64,000 bases of DNA from NCBI RefSeq assembly GCF_014646375.1, contig NZ_BMNI01000001.1, positions 331,949 to 395,948 on the forward strand, given 5' to 3'. Both the position numbers and the translations under genes were made by a program. How positions within the stretch are numbered: position 1 is the stretch's first letter; every line of letters starts with the position of its first letter. The notes below the pieces were generated by a model. The model was not told the DNA's origin. It ran no database searches and saw only the letters and a program-made list of their open reading frames with translations. This document shows positions 34,182 through 42,666 of the stretch, in pieces. Source of the DNA: Nocardioides phosphati (lineage in GTDB: Bacteria; Actinomycetota; Actinomycetes; Propionibacteriales; Nocardioidaceae).

Positions 34182-34703
34182 ATGGGGACTCCTGAGGTCG
34201 AGGTACGCCGCTCCAAGCAGCGACGCCGCACGATCCAGGCGCGCCTCGAGGGCGACCGCATCATCGTGATGATCCCTGCGGCCTACACCAAGGCCCAGGA
34301 ACGCAACGCGGTCGAGCAGATGGTCGCCAAGCTCCTCGCCCGCGCACCCCGTCGCCGTCCCTCTGACGACGAGCTCGTGAAGCGTGCGAAGCAGCTCTCC
34401 GACACCTACCTCGGCGGCCTGGCGCGACCGGAGTCGGTCCGCTGGGTCACCAACCAGCGCTCCCGGTGGGGCTCCTGCACGCCGGGTGAGCGCACGATCC
34501 GCCTCTCCGAGCGCCTCCAGGGCATGCCCGGCTGGGTCGTCGACTACGTGCTGATCCACGAGCTGGCGCACCTCATCGAGCCCAGCCACAGCGACGAGTT
34601 CTGGGCCTGGGTCCACAACTTCCCCCAGGCGGAGAAGGCCAAGGGCTACCTCGAGGGCTACTCCGCGGGTGCCCGGCTCGAGCCCACCCACGACGCGGAC
34701 TGA
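34182..34703 (+). CDS. YgjP/DUF45 family M48-type metallopeptidase
   Basis: The 173-residue protein has the zinc site HELAHLIEPSHSDEFW and the preceding NQRSRWGSC block, both diagnostic of the DUF45/YgjP (wss1p-related gluzincin) family. It has no membrane segment or signal peptide. Related SprT/Wss1 proteins cut proteins cross-linked to DNA, so a repair role beside the PolX-like protein is attractive but inferred. Length is typical for the actinobacterial members. Confidence 0.87.
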   Translation: MGTPEVEVRRSKQRRRTIQARLEGDRIIVMIPAAYTKAQERNAVEQMVAKLLARAPRRRPSDDELVKRAKQLSDTYLGGLARPESVRWVTNQRSRWGSCTPGERTIRLSERLQGMPGWVVDYVLIHELAHLIEPSHSDEFWAWVHNFPQAEKAKGYLEGYSAGARLEPTHDAD

Positions 34704-34749
34704 CGCGTCTGGCTGTGGAGGACCGGTCGCCTCCGGCCGTACGCCGCGG

Positions 34750-34755
34750 CACCGT
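34750..34755 (+). promoter_or_regulatory. -10 element of the TetR-like gene
   Basis: CACCGT lies 6 nt before ATG 34762. Confidence 0.35.
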
Positions 34756-34761
34756 GGGCGC

Positions 34762-35352
34762 ATGCGCCCACCCGAGGATCCGTTCCTGCGCCCCGACTCC
34801 GTCCGCTACGAGGACATCGTGGCCGACGGCTTCGTCGAGCTCCTGCGGACGCGTGGCGTCGACGGGCTGACGATGAAGGGCCTCGCGTCGTGGATGCGGG
34901 TGACCCCGTCGGCTGTGACGCACCGGGGCAGGTGGCCGGCGACCGTCGAGCTCTTCGTGGCTGCTCTCCTACGACGGTGGGTGCAGTGGAGCATTGCCGG
35001 TCTGCGGCGGGTGCCGGCTGTTCCGTCGGTGCCGTTGACGGCGGTTGAACGTCACGGTGTGCGCTGCTGGCACGTCGCCCACGAGCTCGCGCGGACGGAG
35101 GCGGCCGCCGGGCGTCCGGCTGCGCTCGTGGCGTGGCAGGAGGCCATGGAGGTCGAGGAGGAACACCTGCTGGAGTGGTGGCTCTCGACCCCGCGCGCGG
35201 GCGGCTCCTTCGACCGGTTCCGGCTCGTGCTCGGTGGCACTCGCCTGGCGCTGGCGATGGACCCGACGCTCCCGGCCTCGGCGGGCGCAGAGGCGGTCCG
35301 GATCGCGGCCTCAATCGAAATTGAGTCGGATGGCAGCCTCAATTCGAATTGA
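34762..35352 (+). CDS. TetR-like transcriptional regulator
   Basis: The 196-residue protein has an N-terminal helix-turn-helix (GFVELLRTRGVDGLTMKGLASWMRVTPSAVTHRGRW, ~residues 23-58) in the TetR position. The recognition helix is divergent, with THRGRW replacing the usual YxHF. The rest is a helical ligand domain. Just inside its 3' end lie two AT-rich inverted repeats, one over the stop codon, encoding the odd C-terminus IEIESDGSLNSN. The gene is convergent with the NUDIX gene. Targets are unknown. Confidence 0.65.
   Translation: MRPPEDPFLRPDSVRYEDIVADGFVELLRTRGVDGLTMKGLASWMRVTPSAVTHRGRWPATVELFVAALLRRWVQWSIAGLRRVPAVPSVPLTAVERHGVRCWHVAHELARTEAAAGRPAALVAWQEAMEVEEEHLLEWWLSTPRAGGSFDRFRLVLGGTRLALAMDPTLPASAGAEAVRIAASIEIESDGSLNSN
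35311..35352. repeat. two operator-like palindromes at a gene end
   Basis: TCAATCGAAATTGA (35311-35324) and the perfect palindrome TCAATTCGAATTGA (35339-35352) are spaced 28 bp start to start. They stand out as AT-rich in GC-rich surroundings. The second contains the stop codon of the TetR-like gene. Confidence 0.8.
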
Positions 35353-35388
35353 GGACACCGCGGGCCGCCTCCCGGCGGGCAGGACGGC

Positions 35389-35967
35389 TCAGAGACCGAG
35401 GCGGGCCTTCGCAAGGGCCACGAGCTCGACCATGTCCTCGTCCTGCGTCGGCAGCGCGTCGGCCGGCCACCAGCGGACGTCGAGCGACTCCTCGCTGACC
35501 GCGTGAGCAGCGCCCTCCGGCGCCACCGCCACGAAGCGGACGTCGAGGTGGTGCACCTGCCGGCCAGGGTCTCCGCCGGACTCGGCGTCCGTCAGGGGAC
35601 CGCCGCAGAACGGGACGGCGTGCTCGGAGAGCTGGACCGGCACCGGGTCGAGGACGAGTCCAGCCAGACCGGACTCCTCGCGCGCCTCCCGGAGAGCCGC
35701 GTCGGCCAGCGTGGCGTCCCCCGGCTCGCAGTGCCCGCCGAACTGGAACCACGCCTGTGCCTTCGCATGGAGCGTCAGGAGCACGGAGGAGCCGTCGGCG
35801 GAGAGGACGAGCGTCGAGGCGGTGAGGTGGTCGGGCCGGCAGGCACGGGTCATCGCGTCAGGGCGCGCGGCGAGGACAGACACATAGCGCTCCTGGAGCT
35901 CCCTCTGCGCCGCGCCGGGCGCGTTCCAGTCCGCGAGCACACGGCTCGCGTCGGCGTGCAGGCTCAC
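35389..35967 (-). CDS. NUDIX hydrolase
   Basis: The 192-residue protein has a Nudix box GHCEPGDATLADAALREAREESGL (~residues 77-100), matching Gx5Ex7REUxEExGU with Asp at one variable site. It hydrolyses a nucleoside diphosphate linked to another moiety; the substrate is not predictable. The GTG start overlaps the stop of the upstream DUF2342 protease (GTGA), so the two form an operon. Confidence 0.87.
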   Translation of the reverse strand: MSLHADASRVLADWNAPGAAQRELQERYVSVLAARPDAMTRACRPDHLTASTLVLSADGSSVLLTLHAKAQAWFQFGGHCEPGDATLADAALREAREESGLAGLVLDPVPVQLSEHAVPFCGGPLTDAESGGDPGRQVHHLDVRFVAVAPEGAAHAVSEESLDVRWWPADALPTQDEDMVELVALAKARLGL

Positions 35968-37298
35968 ACGCCCGGCTCGCCCGAACCGTCCGGCTCGCCG
36001 GAGCCGCCGGTGTCAGGTCCGTCGAGCAGCTGCTGCAGTGCGGCGTCGAACTCCTCGGCGGACATCTCGCCGCGGGGCATGTCGAGGCCCTCGCGGAAGC
36101 CGAGCGGGTCGTCGAGGTCGTCGGCGGTGGGGAGCAGGTCGGGGTGGAGCCAGACCGCGTCGCGGGCCTCGACACCCTGGCGGGCGCGGAGCGAGCCCCA
36201 CAGGGTCGAGGCGTCGCGGAGGCGGCGCGGGCGGAGCTCGAGGCCGACGAGGGCGGCGAAGGTCTCCTCGGCAGGACCGCCGGCGGCGCGGCGGCGGCGT
36301 ACGGCCTCGTGGAGGCGGGCGGCCGACGGCATGCGGTTGGCGGTGGCCTGGCCGACGACCTCGTCGACCCATCCCTCGACGAGGGCGAGCGTGGTCTCGA
36401 GCCGCTGCAGCGCAGCCTCCTGGGCAGGGCTCTTGGTCGGCGCGAAGAGGCCGCCCTCGAGCGCCGACTGGATCTCCTCCATGTTGGAGGGGTCGAGGCT
36501 CCGGAGCTGCTCCTCGATGCCGGCGGTGTCGATGCTGATGCCGCGGCCGTAGTCGGCGACGGCGGTGAGGAGGTGCTCGCGCAGCCACGGGACGTGGGCG
36601 AAGAGGCGCTGGTGGGCGGCCTCGCGGAGGGCGAGGTAGAGCGTCACGTCCTCCGCGGGCACGTCGAGGCCCTCGGCGAACGCCGCGATGTTGGCCGGCA
36701 GGAGAGCCGCGCGGCCGGTCGGGCCGAGCGGCAGGCCGATGTCGGAGGCGGTGAGCACCTCGGAGGCGAGGCCGCCGATCGCGGTGCCGATCTGGCTGCC
36801 GAAGAGCGCGCCACCCATCTGCGTGAGCATGCCGAGGAACGGGCCGGCCATCGCCTTGGCCTCACCCGGAAGCGCAGCTCCCATGGCACCGACGACGTGC
36901 TCGGCGACCGGCTCGACCAGGCGCTGCCAGACCTCGCGGGTCGACTCGATCCACTCGGCCCGGCTCCACGCGGCAGTGGAGGTCACGCCACTGGAGAAGT
37001 CGGTGGCCTCGTCGAGCCACAGGTCGGCCAGGCGTACGGCGTCGGCGACGGCGTTCGTCTGTGCGGAGTCCGGCGACGGGTCGGGCGAGGCCGCAACGGT
37101 CTTGCGGGCGAGGTCGGTCGCGAGCTGCCAGTTCACCGGGCCGTCGAACGGCTGCATCATCGCCTGGACCTGGCTGAACAGGGCGCCCAGGTCGGGCATG
37201 CCCTGCGCGCCCATCGAGCCGAATAGCTGCTCGAAGGGAGTGCCCTGGAAGGGGTTCTTCGGGTCGTCCTGATCGCCCTGGCCGGGGGTGTCGTTCAT
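35964..37298 (-). CDS. DUF2342 zinc-dependent metalloprotease-like protein (Rv3195 type)
   Basis: The 444-residue protein has an N-terminal disordered stretch with DPKNPFQGTPFEQLFGSM and a large helical domain. The conserved LREAAHQRLFAHVPWLREHL is the signature of the family annotated as zinc-dependent metalloproteases or F420-biosynthesis-associated proteins. Proteolysis has not been shown clearly for the family. A long acidic, Gly-rich tail ends the protein. ATG 37298 follows TACCGT by 7 nt. The order with the PDZ/Lon-type protease and UPF0182 matches Rv3195-Rv3193c. Confidence 0.82.
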   Translation of the reverse strand: MNDTPGQGDQDDPKNPFQGTPFEQLFGSMGAQGMPDLGALFSQVQAMMQPFDGPVNWQLATDLARKTVAASPDPSPDSAQTNAVADAVRLADLWLDEATDFSSGVTSTAAWSRAEWIESTREVWQRLVEPVAEHVVGAMGAALPGEAKAMAGPFLGMLTQMGGALFGSQIGTAIGGLASEVLTASDIGLPLGPTGRAALLPANIAAFAEGLDVPAEDVTLYLALREAAHQRLFAHVPWLREHLLTAVADYGRGISIDTAGIEEQLRSLDPSNMEEIQSALEGGLFAPTKSPAQEAALQRLETTLALVEGWVDEVVGQATANRMPSAARLHEAVRRRRAAGGPAEETFAALVGLELRPRRLRDASTLWGSLRARQGVEARDAVWLHPDLLPTADDLDDPLGFREGLDMPRGEMSAEEFDAALQQLLDGPDTGGSGEPDGSGEPGV

Positions 37299-37305
37299 GC
37301 CGATC

Positions 37306-37315
37306 ACGGTACCCT
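37306..37315. promoter_or_regulatory. overlapping divergent -10 elements
   Basis: TACCGT on the minus strand (37311-37306) and TACCCT on the plus strand (37310-37315) overlap at their first two bases, with both lying over one GGTACC. Each is 7 nt from its start codon (37298 and 37323), so the two polymerases would compete. Confidence 0.6.
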
Positions 37316-37322
37316 TCCGCGC

Positions 37323-37799
37323 ATGACCGACAGGACCGAGGACCAGGGGGTCCTCCGGCTGGTGGCGATCCGCGAGACGCCCCTCGACGTCGCCGAGGTC
37401 CTCGCCGCGCTCGACGACGAGGCCGCCGGCGGGCTCAACCTCTTCATCGGCCGCGTGCGTGACCACGACCGCCGCGGCGGCTGCGGCGACGCGGCGTACG
37501 GCGAGAGCCAGGCGGTCACCGGGCTCGACTACTCGGCGCACCCGACCGCGATCGACCGGCTCCACCAGGTGTGCGAGCAGGTGGCCGCGCGACACGACGT
37601 GAAGGCGCTGGCCGCCGTCCACCGGGTCGGCGAGCTGGCCATCGGCGACACGGCGGTGATCGTGGCGGCGGCCGCTGCGCACCGGGGCGAGGCCTTCGCG
37701 GCGACCCGCGACCTGATCGACACGCTCAAGGCCGAGGTGCCGATCTGGAAACACCAGCGCTTCGCCGACGGCTCGGATGAGTGGGTCGGCACCCCCTGA
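37323..37799 (+). CDS. moaE: molybdopterin synthase catalytic subunit MoaE
   Basis: The 158-residue protein has FIGRVRDHD, VTGLDYSAHP, AVHRVGELAIGDTAV and the C-terminal PIWKHQRFADG..EWVG that includes the active lysine. MoaE, with the sulfur-carrying MoaD, turns precursor Z into molybdopterin. No moaD is adjacent, but MoeZ at 18.5 kb recharges such carriers. The start is set by TACCCT 7 nt upstream. Confidence 0.93.
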   Translation: MTDRTEDQGVLRLVAIRETPLDVAEVLAALDDEAAGGLNLFIGRVRDHDRRGGCGDAAYGESQAVTGLDYSAHPTAIDRLHQVCEQVAARHDVKALAAVHRVGELAIGDTAVIVAAAAAHRGEAFAATRDLIDTLKAEVPIWKHQRFADGSDEWVGTP

Positions 37800-37804
37800 C
37801 CCCG

Positions 37805-37810
37805 TAGGCT
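37805..37810 (+). promoter_or_regulatory. -10 element of the 37818 gene
   Basis: TAGGCT lies 7 nt before GTG 37818. Confidence 0.5.
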
Positions 37811-37817
37811 GCCTGTC

Positions 37818-38054
37818 GTGGACCTGGGAATCCTGTGGTGGCTGGCTCCGCCCGTCGTCGTCACGCTCGCTGCCATCGCCTGGGTGATCTGGGCAGGGGA
37901 GGAGCGGGGCCCCGTCGACCCCGAGGTCGCCGCGGAGCGGATGGCGCGCGCCCTCCGCAAGGAGCACCCCGGCCAGAAGGTCCAGGGTCCGGCCGCCACG
38001 CGCCCGCGCGATCGCAGCACGGGCATCGCCGTGCGCCCCTCGCGCGGTGAGTGA
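37818..38054 (+). CDS. small single-span membrane protein
   Basis: The 78-residue protein has one hydrophobic helix (residues ~3-25, LGILWWLAPPVVVTLAAIAWVIW) and a charged, probably cytoplasmic tail. No family is recognised with certainty. It overlaps the following PDZ/Lon-type protease by 8 bp, so it is the first gene of that operon and may act with it at the membrane. Confidence 0.7.
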   Translation: MDLGILWWLAPPVVVTLAAIAWVIWAGEERGPVDPEVAAERMARALRKEHPGQKVQGPAATRPRDRSTGIAVRPSRGE

Positions 38055-39153
38055 CCCGACCAGTGCGGGCGTCCACGACGCCCGCCTGAGCCGCCACACG
38101 ATCGCCACGATCATCGCGGCCGTCCTGACGGTCGCGGGCATCGTCACGGTCGCCGTGCTCCCGACGTCGTACGTCCGCTTCCACCCCGGCACGACGGTCG
38201 ACCTGCTGTCGGAGGACCAGGGCCGCGAGCGGATCCAGGTGCACGGCCACGCGACGTACCCCGATGACGGCGAGCTGCGGATGACGACCATCCAGCTCAC
38301 GCCGCCCGGCGACGGCATCCCGCTCTCCTCCGCACTGCGCGGCTGGATGTCGGAGGACGACTCCGTCAAGCCGTACGCCGACGTCTACGGCAAGCGCGAC
38401 ACGGCGGGCTCGCAGGAGAAGCAGGCCGCCGTCCAGATGTCGACCTCGCAGGATGTCGCGGTGGCGGCTGCGCTGATCCACCTCGGGATCAAGGTGCCGA
38501 TGGTCCCGGTGGTCGGCCCGATCGAGCGAGGGTTCCCCGCCGACGGGGCGCTGGTCGAGCGCGACCGCTACGTGAAGATCGGCGGCCAGCCGATCCGCCG
38601 CTGGAGCGACGTCGTCCGCGTCATCTCCCACGCCACCCCCGGCAAGGCGCTGGCCTTCGTCGTCGAGCGCGACGGCAAGCAGCTGACGGTGCCCGTCAAG
38701 CCGCGGCGCGTCGGCGGCCGCACCGTCATCGGCGTGCAGCGGGCCTTCGACTTCAAGATGCCGTTCGAGGTCGACATCCACCTGCCCGACGGCATCGGCG
38801 GGCCGAGCGCCGGCCTGATGTTCGCCCTCTCCGTCGCCGACACGCTCACCCCGGGGTCGCTCACGCACGGCAGCCGCGTCGCGGGCACGGGCGAGATGCT
38901 CGACCCGGAGGGCCACGTCGGTCCGATCGGCGGCATCCAGCAGAAGATCGCCGGCGCCCGCGAGGCCGGCGCCGAGCTCTTCCTCGTGCCCGCCACCAAC
39001 TGCGACGAGGCCGTCCTGGCCCACCCGGGGGCGATGCGGCTCGCCGCCGTCAGCACCCTCGACGACGCCGAGAAGGTCGTCTCCACGTACGCCGCCGACC
39101 ACCGCGCCAAGCTCCCGACCTGCGAAGAGGTGCTCCATGACGCAGCCCACTGA
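38047..39153 (+). CDS. PDZ/Lon-type (S16) membrane serine protease, YlbL-like
   Basis: The 368-residue protein has an N-terminal membrane anchor (residues ~19-40) and a beta-rich region. A PDZ-like segment (VGPIERGFPADGALVERDRYVKIGGQPI) follows. The C-terminal Lon catalytic domain has the serine in GIGGPSAGLMF and the lysine in GIQQKIAGAREAGA. Such proteins cut substrates outside the membrane and are equivalent to Rv3194c. It overlaps both neighbours and belongs to a four-gene operon (37818-42639). Substrates unknown. Confidence 0.9.
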   Translation: MSDPTSAGVHDARLSRHTIATIIAAVLTVAGIVTVAVLPTSYVRFHPGTTVDLLSEDQGRERIQVHGHATYPDDGELRMTTIQLTPPGDGIPLSSALRGWMSEDDSVKPYADVYGKRDTAGSQEKQAAVQMSTSQDVAVAAALIHLGIKVPMVPVVGPIERGFPADGALVERDRYVKIGGQPIRRWSDVVRVISHATPGKALAFVVERDGKQLTVPVKPRRVGGRTVIGVQRAFDFKMPFEVDIHLPDGIGGPSAGLMFALSVADTLTPGSLTHGSRVAGTGEMLDPEGHVGPIGGIQQKIAGAREAGAELFLVPATNCDEAVLAHPGAMRLAAVSTLDDAEKVVSTYAADHRAKLPTCEEVLHDAAH

Positions 39154-39691
39154 TCAGCCGACGCCCCCCGTCCCCTTCGACCGGGCGCTCGCCGAGGCGG
39201 TCGTCGAGATCGAGGACCATGCCGCCGAGTCCGGCTGGGACGGCCAGGCGCGGCTCTTCGCACTGGTCGACACTGCCGAGCTCGCCGCCCGCGAGCCGGG
39301 CCTCGCCGCGGCCCTCGGCCTCGAAGGTGGTGCCGTCGGCCTGACGCCGGTCGAGCAGGACCTCGAGCCCGGCCAGCAGCTCGAGCAGGTGCTGGAGCAG
39401 ATCGGCTGGCCCGAGGAGGTCGCCGGCTGTGCCGTGGTCGTGGAGCGGCTCGTGCTCCCGCCGGCCGTCGAGGGCGAGGTGCCCGAGGGGCTGGAGGAAG
39501 CCCGGGCGTTCGCCGCCGAGCACCCGGACCGGCAGGAGGTGCGCATCGTCGCCGGCGTGATCCGCGGGGGAGCGAGCTGGTGCACCCTCCGGCTCCGCGA
39601 GCACGACCGCACCGAGGACGTCATCGGTGGCGCCGACCTCGTCCCCGCGCTGCTGGCGCTGCTCCACGCCACGCTGGAGGATGAGGCATGA
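39137..39691 (+). CDS. PPA1309 family protein
   Basis: The 184-residue acidic protein starts inside the end of the protease gene (17-bp overlap) and ends in an ATGA overlap with the UPF0182 gene. Conserved blocks include FALVDTAEL, EQIGWPEEVAGCAVVVERLVLPP and GGASWCTLRL. The family is restricted to actinobacteria and its role is unknown. The tight coupling suggests a partner of the flanking membrane proteins. Confidence 0.8.
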   Translation: MTQPTDQPTPPVPFDRALAEAVVEIEDHAAESGWDGQARLFALVDTAELAAREPGLAAALGLEGGAVGLTPVEQDLEPGQQLEQVLEQIGWPEEVAGCAVVVERLVLPPAVEGEVPEGLEEARAFAAEHPDRQEVRIVAGVIRGGASWCTLRLREHDRTEDVIGGADLVPALLALLHATLEDEA

Positions 39692-42639
39692 GCTCGATCT
39701 TCGACGACGGCCTGGGCGGCGCGACAGAGCCGGTCCGCCGGCCCGGCTGGGCTCGCGGCGTCCTGGTCACGGCCGTCGTGATGCTGGTGCTCTTCTTCGC
39801 GATGAGCGGGTTCACGGGCTTCTGGACCGAGCGCCTCTGGTTCTCCTCCACCGGCTACCGCTCCGTCTTCAGCCACCTCGTGGTCACCAAGATCGGGCTC
39901 TTCCTGGTCTTCGGCGGGATCATGGCAGCCACCGTCACGGCCAACGCCGTGGTGGCCTACCGCCTCCGCCCGCTCTTCCGTCCGGCGAGCCCCGAGCAGG
40001 TCGGCCTCGACCGCTACCGCCAGGCGATCGGCCCGGTGCGCCTGTGGGTGCTGCTCGGCCTGGCCGCCGTCACGGGTGCCTTCGCCGGTGGCGCCGGCGC
40101 CGACTCCTGGCGCGCGTACCTGCAGTGGCGCAACCAGGTGCCCTTCGGCAGCACCGACCCCTACTTCCACAAGGACAAGGGGTTCTACGTCTTCGAGCTG
40201 CCGTGGCTCCACCACGTCGTCGACTTCGCGATGGCGGTCTTCGTCGTGTCGCTGCTGGTCGCGATCGTCGTCCACTACCTCTACGGCGGCATTCGGCTGC
40301 AGGCGTCGCGCGACCGCCTCTCGGGCCCGGCGGCAGCCCAGATCTCCGTGCTGCTCGGCCTCTTCGTCCTCGGCAAGGCAGCGGACTACTGGCTCGACCG
40401 CTACGACCTGCTCAGCGGCAGTGGCGGCGTCGTCGACGGCATCACCTACACCGACGACCACGCGGTGATGCCGGCCAAGACGATCCTGATGTCGATCGCG
40501 ATCATCTGCGCGCTGCTCTTCTTCGCCAACGTCATCCAGCGCACCTGGCTGCTGCCGTCGGTCGGGCTGGTGCTGCTGGTCCTCTCCGCGATCCTGCTCG
40601 GACTGATCTGGCCCGGTGCGGTCCAGCAGTTCCAGGTCGGCCCGTCCGAGGGTGACAAGGAGCCTCGGTACATCGCCAACAACATCAAGGCGACCCGAGA
40701 GGCCTACGGCATCGCCGGCGTCAAGGTCACGCCGTACACCGGGCAGAGCACGCTCACGCCGAAGGACCAGCGGGCCGAGCTCGACAACGTGCCCGGCATC
40801 CGGCTGGTCGACCCGCAGCTGATCCGCGCGGCCTTCGAGAACCAGCAGCAGCTGCGCAAGTACTTCTCGGTCGCGAAGGTGCTCGACGTCGACCACTACC
40901 CGGTCAACGGCCACGATCGTGACGTCGTGCTCGGCGTCCGTGAGGTCAACCAGTCCGGCATCCCCGACGACGCCAAGAACTGGTCGAACCTCCACACCGT
41001 CTACACCCACGGCTACGGAGTGATCGCGGCCTACGGCAACCAGCGCGACGCGGAGGGTCGCGAGAGTCCGCTGCCCGCCAACCCCCGCTACGCCGGCAAG
41101 GGTGGCTCCGACGCCGCGAGCGACCTCGCGCCGGAGGGCTACCGGCCGCAGATCTACTTCGGTGAGAAGTCGCCGGACTACTCCATCGTCGGCAAGGCGT
41201 CGGAGAAGAGCCGCGACGTCGAGCTCGACCAGCCGTCGCCGGGCGACGAGGACACCACCACGACGTACGACGGCAAGGCCGGCGTCGACGTCGGCAGCCT
41301 GTTCCGCAAGGTTCTGTACGCGTGGAAGTTCGGCGACCCGAAGATCGCGCTCTCCGAGCGTGTCGGCTCGCACTCGAAGGTCCTCTACGACCGCAAGCCC
41401 AGCGAGATGGTCGAGAAGGTGGCGCCCTGGCTGACCGTCGACCGTGACCCGTTCCCGGCGATCGTCAACGGCCGGGTGGTGTGGCTCCTCGACGGCTACA
41501 CGACGACGGACCACTACCCCCTGGCGCAGCACGGCTCCTACAAGGAGATGACGTCGGACTCGCAGGCGAGCCCGACCGAGTTCCGCACGCTGCCGACCGA
41601 CGAGATCAACTACATGCGCAACGCGGTCAAGGCCGTGGTCGACGCCTACGACGGCACCGTCACGCTCTATGCGTGGGACGAGTCCGACCCGATCCTGAAG
41701 ACGTGGCGCAAGGTCTTCCCTGGCACGGTCAAGAGCAAGAAGGAGATCCCGGCGGAGCTCCTCGAGCACATGCGCTACCCGGAGGACCTCTTCAAGGTGC
41801 AGCGCTACCAGCTGCAGCGCTACCACGTGACCGACGCCGACACGTTCTACGTCGGCAAGGACCGGTGGGAGGTGCCGGGCGACCCGACGGTCGATCAGCG
41901 GCCCGGGGTGGCGAAGAAGCTGCAGCCGCCCTATCGGCTGTCGGTCCGCACCAGCGACGAGGGAACGCCTGTCTTCTCGCTCACCTCGACGTTCGTGCCA
42001 AAGGACAAGGCCAACCTCGCGGCGTTCGTCAGCGTGGACGGTGACGCCTCGCGCGATGGCTACGGGACGATCCGGATCCTGCAGCTTCCGTCGACGGGGC
42101 CCGTGCGCGGTCCGTCGCAGATCGCCAACGACTTCGCCACCGACTCGGCGATCCAGCAGAAGCTGACGCAGTTCAACGTGAGCCGCAACATCAGCAAGGT
42201 CTACGGCAACCTGTTGACGATCCCGGTCGGCGACAGCCTGCTCTACGTGCAGCCGCTCTACACCAAGAAGGCGGGAGCAGCGACGTCCGGAAACTTCCCG
42301 GTGCTCAACTTCGTGCTCGTCTCGTTCGGCGACCGGCTCGCGATCGCGACGACCATGACGGAGGCGATCGCGGATGCGCTACGCGTTCGCGGTGACACCG
42401 GGACGTCCCAGGGCGGCAACGGGTCCGGCAAGGGCTCGGGGCCGGTGCTCGACGACCACGTGGTCTCGCTGCTCGAGCGTGCCGACAACGCGTTCGCGCA
42501 GGCGAAGCAGGCGCTCTCCGACGGTGACCTCGCGGCGTACCAGGAGCACACCGACGAGGCCCAGCGCCTGGTCGCGCGGGCCCTCCAGGTGGCGCAGGCG
42601 ACCCCGTCGCCCACGCCGTCCCCGAAGGCGAAGCCCTGA
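39688..42639 (+). CDS. UPF0182 family large membrane protein
   Basis: The 983-residue protein has about seven hydrophobic helices within the first ~310 residues, a large outward region, and a Pro/Ser-rich tail ending PTPSPKAKP. Conserved UPF0182 segments include RLWFSSTGYRSVF, DKGFYVFELPW, PRYIANNIKATR and VQRYQLQRYHVTDADTFY. It is equivalent to Rv3193c. Function unknown. It closes the operon that includes the PDZ/Lon-type protease. Confidence 0.9.
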   Translation: MSSIFDDGLGGATEPVRRPGWARGVLVTAVVMLVLFFAMSGFTGFWTERLWFSSTGYRSVFSHLVVTKIGLFLVFGGIMAATVTANAVVAYRLRPLFRPASPEQVGLDRYRQAIGPVRLWVLLGLAAVTGAFAGGAGADSWRAYLQWRNQVPFGSTDPYFHKDKGFYVFELPWLHHVVDFAMAVFVVSLLVAIVVHYLYGGIRLQASRDRLSGPAAAQISVLLGLFVLGKAADYWLDRYDLLSGSGGVVDGITYTDDHAVMPAKTILMSIAIICALLFFANVIQRTWLLPSVGLVLLVLSAILLGLIWPGAVQQFQVGPSEGDKEPRYIANNIKATREAYGIAGVKVTPYTGQSTLTPKDQRAELDNVPGIRLVDPQLIRAAFENQQQLRKYFSVAKVLDVDHYPVNGHDRDVVLGVREVNQSGIPDDAKNWSNLHTVYTHGYGVIAAYGNQRDAEGRESPLPANPRYAGKGGSDAASDLAPEGYRPQIYFGEKSPDYSIVGKASEKSRDVELDQPSPGDEDTTTTYDGKAGVDVGSLFRKVLYAWKFGDPKIALSERVGSHSKVLYDRKPSEMVEKVAPWLTVDRDPFPAIVNGRVVWLLDGYTTTDHYPLAQHGSYKEMTSDSQASPTEFRTLPTDEINYMRNAVKAVVDAYDGTVTLYAWDESDPILKTWRKVFPGTVKSKKEIPAELLEHMRYPEDLFKVQRYQLQRYHVTDADTFYVGKDRWEVPGDPTVDQRPGVAKKLQPPYRLSVRTSDEGTPVFSLTSTFVPKDKANLAAFVSVDGDASRDGYGTIRILQLPSTGPVRGPSQIANDFATDSAIQQKLTQFNVSRNISKVYGNLLTIPVGDSLLYVQPLYTKKAGAATSGNFPVLNFVLVSFGDRLAIATTMTEAIADALRVRGDTGTSQGGNGSGKGSGPVLDDHVVSLLERADNAFAQAKQALSDGDLAAYQEHTDEAQRLVARALQVAQATPSPTPSPKAKP

Positions 42640-42666
42640 TCAGGCCCTGATCAGGCCCTGATCAGG
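42634..42666. repeat. three exact tandem 11-bp palindromic repeats
   Basis: CCCTGATCAGG is repeated head to tail at 42634, 42645 and 42656; each unit contains the palindrome CCTGATCAGG. The stop codons of both convergent genes lie within the array. It may serve as a terminator or protein-binding site. Confidence 0.9.

Noticed and set aside
39154..41826. Minus-strand open frame opposite PPA1309/UPF0182
   Set aside because: Val/Asp/Arg-rich repetitive translation typical of the antisense of high-GC genes.
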